From Robinsoniella peoriensis (GTDB lineage Bacteria; Bacillota; Clostridia; Lachnospirales; Lachnospiraceae): a DNA stretch of 6,091 nucleotides. Position 1 is the first letter of the stretch. Every line of letters starts with the position of its first letter. The stretch lies in the NCBI RefSeq assembly GCF_042680125.1, contig NZ_JBHTNY010000093.1. One strand, 5' to 3'. The translations under genes and the position numbers were made by a program. The notes under the pieces are model-generated. The model saw only the letters and a list, made by a program, of their open reading frames with translations. It was not told where the DNA came from and made no database searches. Of the stretch, positions 1 to 5,835 are shown piece by piece.

Positions 1-75
1 TAGGCTATTTGACACCGAAAGAATATCGCCTTACTAACCTTAAAAAAGTTGTCTAAATAAATGTTGACAATCCAG
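1..75 (+). mobile_element. 3' end of an IS3-family-like insertion sequence (left copy)
   Basis: In the frame starting at base 3 the sequence reads GYLTPKEYRLTNLKKVV and then stops at 54-56. This resembles the extreme C-terminus of IS3-family (IS150-type) OrfB transposases, which end in a hydrophobic-x-P-x-x-YR pattern after the catalytic DDE core. The core and the rest of the element lie before base 1. The terminus is probably at base 74, because read from outside it begins TGGATTGTCAACA, matching the TG...CA ends of the family; base 75 would then match the other copy by chance. The family call rests on 17 residues and the end dinucleotide. The ICE gene downstream is truncated exactly here. 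Confidence 0.65.
1..75. repeat. Perfect inverted repeat, left arm (75 bp)
   Basis: Bases 1-75 equal the reverse complement of 6017-6091 without a mismatch. Identity stops at base 76 (T) against 6016. The arms reach the exact ends of the window, which suggests that the repeated unit extends beyond it on both sides. The repeat is explained by two oppositely oriented copies of one insertion sequence. Confidence 0.97.
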
Positions 76-142
76 TAACAGCACAGGCAGAAACGGTGTC
101 ATTGAACCTACCATCTGCCTCAATGACCAAGGCGGAGAACGA

Positions 143-1198
143 ATGGATATCACTGAGGATATTACTGCAACCCTCCGTGCAGGAATGGGTGGAAACCTAC
201 CAATTGTGATGGGTAGTCAGCAAGGAGGTGCGGAAATCTGTCAAAACCTTTGTCCAACCATTACCTCTGCTGCAGGAACCAGTGGAAACAACCAGCCAGT
301 GTTGTTTGACAATCACGGAAAAGACTGTCGTTACAACGGCCCATTAAAGGTTGCACCAACAGTAGCATCGGTTTATGGTACCGGGGGTAATAACATTCCA
401 CTTCTGACTCAGCCCCTTGCCTTTAGTCTTGACAGCAAAGATAGTAATTCTATGAAATCTGCCAATCCCTATTCGGGCTGCAGAGAAACGGACAAATCCA
501 GAACGCTTGATACCACCAACCCAGATCCAAGTAAAAACCAAGGTGGTGTTGCCATTTTACAACCCCAGGAAAGTTACTGCATTGCTGCCAACACCATTGA
601 CCGCCAGCCTCAAAACGGTGGTAATGGGCAAGGTGTGCAAATGGATGTAAGCTATACCCTTACCACCTCCGACATCCATGCAATCTATAAGCCCGAACCA
701 TATCAAGATGTAGTGGGTGCTTTATGCCATAGGGACTACAAGGGAGTGAACACCATTTATGTGAACCAAGACAAATGTGTGGTCGACAGAACCTATCAAG
801 ATGTGGTCGGTGCATTATGCAGCGGTGATGAAAAAGGTATTGGTAATCAGTATGTGGAGCAAGGCAAATGCATTATTGATGACGGTCCGTCTGTCTTTGG
901 CGGAACAGGCTATGCCGATTTTGATGAGGGCATCAGCACCCTTAGAGCCAGTGGTGGAACCAATGGCGGTGGCAGTGAAAACCTTGCAGTCAAGAGAAAT
1001 CTTGTCCGCAGGCTGACACCGCTTGAATGTGAACGTCTCCAAGGCTTCCCAGACGGTTGGACAAACATAGAAAAGGCTGCCGATTCACCAAGATACAAGG
1101 CACTCGGCAACAGCGTAGCAATTCCGTGCGTGAACTTCGTCATGCGTGGAATTGCTTATTTTTTGCAAAAACAAAAACAAGAACAGGAGGAAAAATAA
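143..1198 (+). CDS. C5-cytosine DNA methyltransferase, N-terminally truncated
   Basis: This is the C-terminal part of a DNA (cytosine-5) methyltransferase of the kind found on clostridial ICEs and phages. Motif IX is visible at residues 289-306 (RRLTPLECERLQGFPDGW) and motif X at 318-328 (YKALGNSVAIP). The frame is open upstream from about base 68 and codes for family-like sequence (CLNDQGGERMDITED around the ATG), so 143 is only the first in-frame ATG, not the native start. Motif I (FxGxG), the catalytic PCQ motif and the ENV motif are all absent: they lay upstream and were separated by the IS at 1-75. Residues 7-283 hold a run of degenerate modules such as ITATLRAGMGGNLPIV, PTITSAAGTSGNNQPVL and PTVASVYGTGGNNIPLL in the expected target-recognition position. 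The product cannot methylate DNA alone. The family call is secure; any role for the remnant is unknown. Confidence 0.88.
   Translation: MDITEDITATLRAGMGGNLPIVMGSQQGGAEICQNLCPTITSAAGTSGNNQPVLFDNHGKDCRYNGPLKVAPTVASVYGTGGNNIPLLTQPLAFSLDSKDSNSMKSANPYSGCRETDKSRTLDTTNPDPSKNQGGVAILQPQESYCIAANTIDRQPQNGGNGQGVQMDVSYTLTTSDIHAIYKPEPYQDVVGALCHRDYKGVNTIYVNQDKCVVDRTYQDVVGALCSGDEKGIGNQYVEQGKCIIDDGPSVFGGTGYADFDEGISTLRASGGTNGGGSENLAVKRNLVRRLTPLECERLQGFPDGWTNIEKAADSPRYKALGNSVAIPCVNFVMRGIAYFLQKQKQEQEEK
701..886 (+). repeat. Tandem duplication of a 93-bp (31-residue) module in the methyltransferase
   Basis: Residues 187-217 and 218-248 are adjacent, related copies. Both begin YQDVVGALC, continue with a charged turn, then KG(V/I), then (I/Q)YV(N/E)Q, and finish with KC(V/I)(V/I)D. 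The DNA copies (701-793 and 794-886) have diverged, so this is an old in-frame duplication inside the recognition region rather than a recent slip. Confidence 0.85.
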
Positions 1199-1468
1199 TT
1201 GGAATATCTATACCCTGATAATCTGAAAGCAAAGGCAACTCTGTGGTTGTGGGAACTACGTGATATTGGCATCATCGCCATTGGTTTACTCATTTCTGTC
1301 TTTGCGCTCTCGCAGACAGGCTTGCTCCTGCCGGTAGTAATCACAGCAGTCTATGCCTTTTTATCCATCCGATTTGAGGATGTAAGCATCCTTGATTTTA
1401 TCAAATACGCTGTGGCTTTCTTCTTTCTAAAGTCACAGCAATACGAATGGAGGTCAATAGATGAGTAA
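1199..1468 (+). CDS. PrgI family (VirB3/TcpE-like) conjugation membrane protein
   Basis: A small inner-membrane component of a Gram-positive type IV conjugation channel. The 89-residue protein has a short N-terminal region, two adjacent hydrophobic segments at about 22-37 and 40-57 joined by SQTG, then a C-terminal region with FIKYAVAFFF and QQYEWR, an ending style seen in PrgI-type proteins. The size, the paired helices and the position two genes before a VirB4 ATPase all match the VirB3-VirB4 arrangement. The start is TTG at 1199, directly after the methyltransferase stop codon, with AGGAGG at 1185-1190 and 8 bases of spacing; there is no competing ATG. It overlaps the next gene by 8 bases, so the two are probably translationally coupled. 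The family assignment comes from pattern and context. Confidence 0.75.
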   Translation: MEYLYPDNLKAKATLWLWELRDIGIIAIGLLISVFALSQTGLLLPVVITAVYAFLSIRFEDVSILDFIKYAVAFFFLKSQQYEWRSIDE

Positions 1469-2039
1469 AAAAGAGAAAGGCTCTGTATCCACACAGAGCC
1501 TGATGAGCATTGAAAGCATCACCGATTACAGCCTTAAAACTCCACATGGTGAGCTTGTGTATTTTATCATTCACCCCACCAACATCTCTGTTTTGTCGGA
1601 GAGTAGCGTCAGCAGCCGAATCTACGCCCTAATGACGGTGCTGAAAGGCATTGTAGAAATTGAGATGCTCTGTCTTAATTCCAAAGAAAACTTCGATGAT
1701 AACAAGGCATTTTTGCAAAGTAGAATAGAGGAAGAACCAAATCCCATTATCCGAAAATTACTCCAAAAGGATAGTCAAAATCTTGATAGAATGCAAGTGC
1801 AGATGGCAACGGCAAGAGAGTTTTTAATCATCATTCGCCTTAGAAACGAAAAAGAAAGCGATGTGTTTTCCTACCTATCACGCATTGAAAAAAGCCTTAA
1901 GGATCAAGGATTCACCTCAAGGAGAGCTGACAATGCTGATATTAAAAGAATTCTTGCTGTCTATTTTGAGCAAAATGTGACGTCAGATAGGTATGAGGAT
2001 TATGATGGAGAGCGTTGGGTGGTGCTTGGTGAACGGTAG
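1461..2039 (+). CDS. TraC/VirB4 N-terminal-domain-like conjugation protein
   Basis: A soluble 192-residue protein with no signal peptide or membrane segment and no Walker motifs. After a polar N-terminus (1-15) it shows a beta-rich stretch (HGELVYFIIHPTNISVLS, 29-46), a helix and strand (KGIVEIEMLCLNSKENF, 62-78), the segment EEEPNPIIRKLLQKD (90-104), a helix with QMATAREFLIIIRLRN (114-129) and DIKRILAVYFEQN (160-172). This order resembles the N-terminal, non-ATPase domain of TraC/VirB4-type conjugation ATPases, here as a separate gene. It probably sits at the cytoplasmic face of the channel and works with the VirB4 encoded further down; this is inference. The ATG at 1461 has GGAGG at 1449-1453 and lies inside the end of the PrgI-like gene. 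The gene that would be expected to follow directly, virB4, is displaced by the 2040-2452 cassette. Confidence 0.6.
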   Translation: MSKKEKGSVSTQSLMSIESITDYSLKTPHGELVYFIIHPTNISVLSESSVSSRIYALMTVLKGIVEIEMLCLNSKENFDDNKAFLQSRIEEEPNPIIRKLLQKDSQNLDRMQVQMATAREFLIIIRLRNEKESDVFSYLSRIEKSLKDQGFTSRRADNADIKRILAVYFEQNVTSDRYEDYDGERWVVLGER

Positions 2040-2048
2040 CTGTTGTAA

Positions 2049-2077
2049 TTGAAAAGCTCCTGTCAAAGTAGTATAAT
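2049..2077 (+). promoter_or_regulatory. Near-consensus sigma-A promoter for the zinc-ribbon gene
   Basis: The -35 box is TTGAAA (2049-2054) and the -10 box is a perfect TATAAT (2072-2077), separated by exactly 17 bases. It lies 10 bases after the preceding stop codon and about 50 bases before the ATG at 2130. It is by far the best promoter match noticed in the window and the only one sitting in an intergenic gap. Confidence 0.8.
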
Positions 2078-2087
2078 AAATATACTA
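2069..2087. promoter_or_regulatory. Palindrome over the -10 box, candidate operator
   Basis: TAGTATA (2069-2075), a 5-base spacer ATAAA, then TATACTA (2081-2087) form a perfect 7-bp inverted repeat that covers the -10 box and the probable transcription start. A dimeric repressor bound there would block the promoter. The sequence is all A/T-rich, so chance symmetry is possible, and no regulator gene lies next to it. Confidence 0.45.
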
Positions 2088-2129
2088 AATTACTTAGCAA
2101 ATTAATGTAATCATGAAAGGAGAATATAT

Positions 2130-2366
2130 ATGTCAAATTGGACAGCTACACATCCTTATAAAGATAAGGATTGGAATCAAACTTGTGATTATTGTGGATG
2201 CGTATTTCGTATGGAAAATCAATTACAAGATGGTCACAATGAATCGGAAGAATACTATTGCCCTGAATGTGGAAAAGAATTTAAAATCAGAGCTTGCATT
2301 ACTCCACAAGTAACTTTGATTTCAAAAAGAACTGACGGAAAGACTGATAGTTATAATAACAATTAG
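2130..2366 (+). CDS. Small zinc-ribbon protein of unknown function
   Basis: A 78-residue protein with two CxxC knuckles, CDYC at 19-22 and CPEC at 44-47, spaced as in a zinc ribbon; C24 and C56 are further cysteines. The N-terminus is aromatic and polar (NW, HPYKDKDWNQ) and the C-terminus is a polar, asparagine-rich tail. No catalytic motif is visible and I do not recognise the family. It may bind nucleic acid or a protein partner. The ATG at 2130 has GAAAGGAGA at 2115-2123. The gene has its own promoter upstream and its own terminator downstream, and its A+T-rich composition differs from the conjugation genes on each side, so it looks like a later insertion into the operon. Confidence 0.75.
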   Translation: MSNWTATHPYKDKDWNQTCDYCGCVFRMENQLQDGHNESEEYYCPECGKEFKIRACITPQVTLISKRTDGKTDSYNNN

Positions 2367-2398
2367 AATATGCATTAACATATTATCCCGCATAACCT

Positions 2399-2430
2399 AA
2401 AGCAACTTCATTCGTGAGGTTGCTTTTTTT
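2399..2430 (+). terminator. Strong rho-independent terminator with TTCG loop
   Basis: Bases 2401-2410 pair with 2415-2424 (one T-G wobble), closing a TTCG tetraloop at 2411-2414; two further A-T pairs at 2399-2400/2425-2426 extend the stem. A run of seven T follows at 2424-2430. It ends the zinc-ribbon transcript 33 bases after its stop codon and lies only about 22 bases before the VirB4 start. The other side of the stem has no comparable A run, so it works on the + strand. Confidence 0.9.
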
Positions 2431-2452
2431 ATATCTTAAAACAGAGAAAGGA

Positions 2453-4285
2453 ATGATGAAACTAGTGAAAAAGGTAAAAGATGAGTCTGCCATGGATACC
2501 AGGATTAAAACCTACTTGGATATGATTGCCCCGGCGGTGGTGAAATTTAATACGGACCACTACATTTGCGGAAACACCTTCCGTTGTGTTTATGCCCTGC
2601 GTGAATACCCAACGGCAACCTCTGAACAGGCAATCCTACGCCACCTTGGAGAAAAAGACGGCGTGACTCTACGCATCTATACGAGGCAAGTGACAGCAGC
2701 TGAGGAAAAGCGAATCATTCATAATGCAACGAATAAGAACCGTATGAAAAGCAGCAACACCAACGATTTGCAGCAGACTGTTACAGCCGAGAGCAACTTG
2801 CAGGATGTGGTGACATTGGTGTCCACCATGCACCGAAACCGAGAGCCTCTCATCCATTGTGCTGTGTATATTGAGCTGACCGCCAATGATTACGACAGCT
2901 TAAAGCTGTTGCAGACCGACGTGTTGACCGAGCTTGTGCGTTCAAAACTCAATGTGGATAGACTGTTGCTTCGTCAGCAGCAAGGCTTTTTATGTGTCGG
3001 CCCATCGGGGCGAAATGTGTTTGGCAATCAATATGAAAGGGTACTTCCGGCAAGCTCGGTTGCCAACCTGTACCCCTTCAATTATAGCGGCAAGACCGAT
3101 AGCCAAGGCTTTTATCTTGGTCGAGATAAGTTTGGCTCGAATATTCTTGTGGATTTTGATAAGAGAGATGATGATAAAACCAACCCCTGCATCCTTATCC
3201 TCGGCAACTCCGGGCAAGGTAAAAGCTATCTCTTAAAGCTTATTTTGTGTAACATCTTAGAAAGCGGTAAGAGTGTAATCTGCCTTGATCCGGAACATGA
3301 ATTTGCAGAGCTTGCCGAGAATTTGGGTGGATGCTTCATTGACCTTATGAGTGGTCAGTATATGATTAATCCACTCGAACCAAAGTCTTGGGATGACGGC
3401 AGCTCGGTGCATGACAAGGAAGCACCTATGACTTTTAGGCAGGCAACCAAGCTGAGTCAGCACATTTCATTCCTAAAAGACTTCTTCCGTTGTTACAAGG
3501 ACTTCACTGACAAGCACATTGATGTTATCGAAATCATGCTCTCCAAGCTCTACACAAAATGGAACATCAGTGACCACACCGATTTTACAAGCCTTGAACC
3601 CAAGCAGTACCCAATCCTGTCTGACCTTTACACGCTCATTGAAGAAGAATACCAAGGATACGATACTGCAAAGCATCAGCTATATACCGCCGAGCTGTTG
3701 CAGGAAATCCTCTTAGGACTGCATTCTATGTGCAAGGGAGCAGAAAGCAAATTCTTTAACGGCCACACCAATATTACCTCTGACCGTTTTATCGTATTTG
3801 GGGTAAAGGGTCTGTTACAGGCAAGTAAGAATGTGAAAAATGCTCTGCTGTTCAATGTGTTATCCTTTATGAGCGACAAGCTCTTGACCGAGGGCAACAC
3901 CGCCGCTGCCATTGACGAGCTGTACTTGTTCCTCACCAACCTTACCGCAATTGAATATATCCGCAACTTTATGAAGCGTGTGCGAAAGAAAGAGTCCTCC
4001 GTAATTCTAAGTAGTCAGAACTTGGAGGACTTTAATATTGAAGGTATCCGAGAGATGACAAAGCCATTGTTCTCTATCCCAACTCACCAATTTCTGTTTA
4101 ATGCCGGTGCGGTTGATGCCAAATTTTATATGGACACCTTACAGCTTGAAGAAAGTGAATACAAGCTCATCCGGTTTCCACAGCGTGGCGTGTGCCTCTA
4201 TAAATGCGGCAATGAGCGATATAACCTTGCCGTTCATGCGCCAGCGTACAAGGAGAAGCTGTTCGGAAAGGCCGGTGGGCGATGA
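2453..4285 (+). CDS. VirB4-like conjugal transfer ATPase (CD1110-type)
   Basis: The cytoplasmic ATPase that powers assembly and substrate passage in type IV conjugation systems. In the 610-residue protein the N-terminal domain covers about 1-215, followed by YPFNYSGKTD and FYLGRDKFGSNILVDF, the usual lead-in to the ATPase core. Walker A is GNSGQGKS at 251-258. Walker B is AAIDELYLF with D488-E489. The conserved glutamine motif follows as SSQNLEDF near 519-526. All nucleotide-binding residues are present, so it should be active. It resembles the VirB4 of clostridial ICEs named after C. difficile CD1110. I start it at ATG 2453 (ATG 2456 is equally likely, with AAAGGA at 2447-2452); a longer frame from GTG 2414 would begin inside the terminator hairpin and is not credible. 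The stop overlaps the next ATG by 4 bases. With a terminator just upstream, its expression depends on readthrough or an unseen promoter. Confidence 0.92.
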   Translation: MMKLVKKVKDESAMDTRIKTYLDMIAPAVVKFNTDHYICGNTFRCVYALREYPTATSEQAILRHLGEKDGVTLRIYTRQVTAAEEKRIIHNATNKNRMKSSNTNDLQQTVTAESNLQDVVTLVSTMHRNREPLIHCAVYIELTANDYDSLKLLQTDVLTELVRSKLNVDRLLLRQQQGFLCVGPSGRNVFGNQYERVLPASSVANLYPFNYSGKTDSQGFYLGRDKFGSNILVDFDKRDDDKTNPCILILGNSGQGKSYLLKLILCNILESGKSVICLDPEHEFAELAENLGGCFIDLMSGQYMINPLEPKSWDDGSSVHDKEAPMTFRQATKLSQHISFLKDFFRCYKDFTDKHIDVIEIMLSKLYTKWNISDHTDFTSLEPKQYPILSDLYTLIEEEYQGYDTAKHQLYTAELLQEILLGLHSMCKGAESKFFNGHTNITSDRFIVFGVKGLLQASKNVKNALLFNVLSFMSDKLLTEGNTAAAIDELYLFLTNLTAIEYIRNFMKRVRKKESSVILSSQNLEDFNIEGIREMTKPLFSIPTHQFLFNAGAVDAKFYMDTLQLEESEYKLIRFPQRGVCLYKCGNERYNLAVHAPAYKEKLFGKAGGR

Positions 4286-4752
4286 TGAAATTACAAACTG
4301 AATATGAGCAAATTTTGACGGTCATTCTTGAAGATTTGCGTGTGTGCCTGCAGTACACCCCAAATCGAGAGAATGACCTATTGTGTTTTATGGAGCAATA
4401 TCTCAAGGCGGCAAAGGAGCTTCGTCCAGCTATTTTGCAAAATCTTCGAGCCTGTATGGATGGCGGAGTGTATCCAAATCCCTATGCGATGTACCAGCAT
4501 TATGGAGAACGAGAAATCAATCTTTTAGAACAGCTCCTGCGTGGTTATCTTCAAGATATGCAAGGTTGTGCCGACAAGGAGCTTGTGCTGATAAACCTCA
4601 TTGCTGCCATCAATGACCTGCAGGACAAATGCTGTGGTCAGCTGATAGATAGCTGGCGAAAGGACCATCTGACACAGTTTCTTGCTTTAGCCGCGAAGGA
4701 ACAGCATCTGTCCTTTGCTATTTCCTTGATTGACAGTGAAAACAGGTGGTGA
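4282..4752 (+). CDS. Helical protein of unknown function between virB4 and the amidoligase
   Basis: A 156-residue, largely alpha-helical soluble protein that I cannot assign to a family. It has amphipathic stretches (EQILTVILEDLRVCLQY, EINLLEQLLRGYLQDMQ, LINLIAAINDLQDKC), six cysteines including an adjacent pair at 117-118, and a proline/tyrosine-rich loop (GGVYPNPYAMYQHYGE, 60-75). No membrane segment, signal peptide or nucleotide-binding motif is visible. Its ATG at 4282 overlaps the VirB4 stop as ATGA (a second ATG is at 4285), implying coupled translation and a fairly fixed ratio to VirB4. The amidoligase follows after 14 bases. The position suggests an accessory or substrate of either neighbour; that is guesswork from context. 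Confidence 0.7.
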   Translation: MMKLQTEYEQILTVILEDLRVCLQYTPNRENDLLCFMEQYLKAAKELRPAILQNLRACMDGGVYPNPYAMYQHYGEREINLLEQLLRGYLQDMQGCADKELVLINLIAAINDLQDKCCGQLIDSWRKDHLTQFLALAAKEQHLSFAISLIDSENRW

Positions 4753-4766
4753 GGTGGTGATGAAAT

Positions 4767-5825
4767 TTGGATTTAAGAGAACAAAACTTTGGTATTGAAA
4801 TTGAAATGACAGGCATTACCCGAAACCGTGCTGCCCAAGTGGTAGCGGACTATTTTGGCACTTACTCTCACTATGACGGCGGTGGCTATGATGCCTATCA
4901 TGTAATGGACAATCAAAACCGCAAGTGGAAAATCATGAGCGATGCCAGCATTATGTGTCAGAGGAAAATTGATAACCGAAAGGTTGTTGCAGGGCGAGAA
5001 TACAGTGTGGAGCTTGTCAGCCCAATCTGTACCTACAATGATATTGAAAAAATACAGGAAATTGTGCGCGCCTTGCGAGGTGCAGGAGCCTTTGCCAATG
5101 CAAGTGTAGGCATCCATATTCACATCAATGCTGCCCCATTTGAAGCCAAGCAACTCCGCAATCTTGTCAATATCGTGGCAGCGAAAGAGGATATGATTTA
5201 TAGGGCGTTACAGGTGGAATCCCGCAGAGAACAGCGGTACTGCCGAAAGATTGATACCAGTTTTTTGGAGCGACTGAACCGTGAAAAGCCAACCACCCGT
5301 GAACACCTCAAGAATATATGGTATAACGGTGATGATGGCAGCTACCAACACTATCACGACAGCCGATACCACTGCCTCAACCTACACAGTGTATTTCAGA
5401 AAGGTACCATTGAGTTTCGAGCCTTCAACTCAGGAGATACCGGAAGTAAAGGCTCAATCCACGCAGGAAAAATCAAAGCATACATTCAGTTCTGTATGGC
5501 AATCACAGCACAGGCATATAATCAAAAGTACGCCAGTCCAACCAAGACCGTATCAGAGAATGAGAAATATACTTTTCGTGTTTGGCTCCTTCGCCTTGGC
5601 ATGATTGGTGATGAGTTTAAAACCGCACGAACTCATTTGCTAAATCACTTGGATGGAAACATTGCGTGGAAAGACCCTGCGCAAGCTATTGCACAAAGAG
5701 AACGGTTGCGAAAAAAACAGGAAGAAGAATTAGATCACGAGCAGCGAGAAAATATATCAAAGGACGTGGAGCAGGAGCAATCCCAAGAGGATGGCCCTGT
5801 TTTTTCTATGTCTATGACTATGTAG
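4767..5825 (+). CDS. Amidoligase_2 family ATP-dependent carboxylate-amine ligase
   Basis: A predicted enzyme of the glutamine-synthetase/gamma-glutamylcysteine-ligase fold that joins a carboxylate to an amine using ATP; the substrate is unknown. Conserved features appear in the family order: FGIEIEM (8-14, metal-binding glutamates E11, E13), WKIMSDAS (54-61, D59), VELVSP (81-86, E82), GIHIHI (115-120, H117, H119), RYHCLNLHS (200-208, N205) and GTIEFRAFN (213-221, E216, R218). No expected catalytic residue is obviously missing. From about 305 the protein becomes a highly charged, probably coiled tail, ending in the odd methionine/serine string VFSMSMTM. The start is TTG 4767, with AGGTGG at 4752-4757; the nearby ATG at 4760 is out of frame. 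The downstream gamma-glutamylcyclotransferase-like gene is a typical partner of such ligases in comparative-genomic surveys. Location behind virB4 suggests modification of a protein or cell-wall peptide during conjugation (inference). Confidence 0.87.
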   Translation: MDLREQNFGIEIEMTGITRNRAAQVVADYFGTYSHYDGGGYDAYHVMDNQNRKWKIMSDASIMCQRKIDNRKVVAGREYSVELVSPICTYNDIEKIQEIVRALRGAGAFANASVGIHIHINAAPFEAKQLRNLVNIVAAKEDMIYRALQVESRREQRYCRKIDTSFLERLNREKPTTREHLKNIWYNGDDGSYQHYHDSRYHCLNLHSVFQKGTIEFRAFNSGDTGSKGSIHAGKIKAYIQFCMAITAQAYNQKYASPTKTVSENEKYTFRVWLLRLGMIGDEFKTARTHLLNHLDGNIAWKDPAQAIAQRERLRKKQEEELDHEQRENISKDVEQEQSQEDGPVFSMSMTM

Positions 5826-5835
5826 GAGGTGCAAT

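Noticed and set aside
701..886. CRISPR-like or satellite repeat
   Set aside because: There are only two diverged copies, with a period that is a multiple of three and conserved at protein level, so it is a coding duplication.
2089..2112. ATTAC...GTAAT inverted repeat upstream of the zinc-ribbon ribosome binding site
   Set aside because: The arms are only 5 bp with a long A+T-rich spacer, which is expected by chance here.
2113..2313. 66-codon + strand frame overlapping the zinc-ribbon gene
   Set aside because: It overlaps the zinc-ribbon gene in another frame, lacks a proper ribosome binding site and has no domain pattern, whereas the zinc-ribbon frame has paired CxxC motifs and a well-spaced site.
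2332..2357. TATAAT at 2352-2357 as a promoter for virB4
   Set aside because: The nearest -35-like sequence (CTGACG) is only 14 bases upstream, it lies inside the zinc-ribbon gene, and the strong terminator would stop its transcript before virB4.
2414..2452. In-frame GTG at 2414 as a start giving a 623-residue VirB4
   Set aside because: The added codons lie within the terminator hairpin and its T run, there is no ribosome binding site before 2414, and AAAGGA precedes the ATGs at 2453/2456.
4760..4766. ATG at 4760 as amidoligase start
   Set aside because: It is in a different frame from the FGIEIEM-containing product; TTG at 4767 is in frame and suitably spaced from AGGTGG.
4773..5153. 126-codon minus-strand frame opposite the amidoligase
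   Set aside because: It is a mirror of a well-conserved amidoligase coding region and shows no family features or ribosome binding site of its own.
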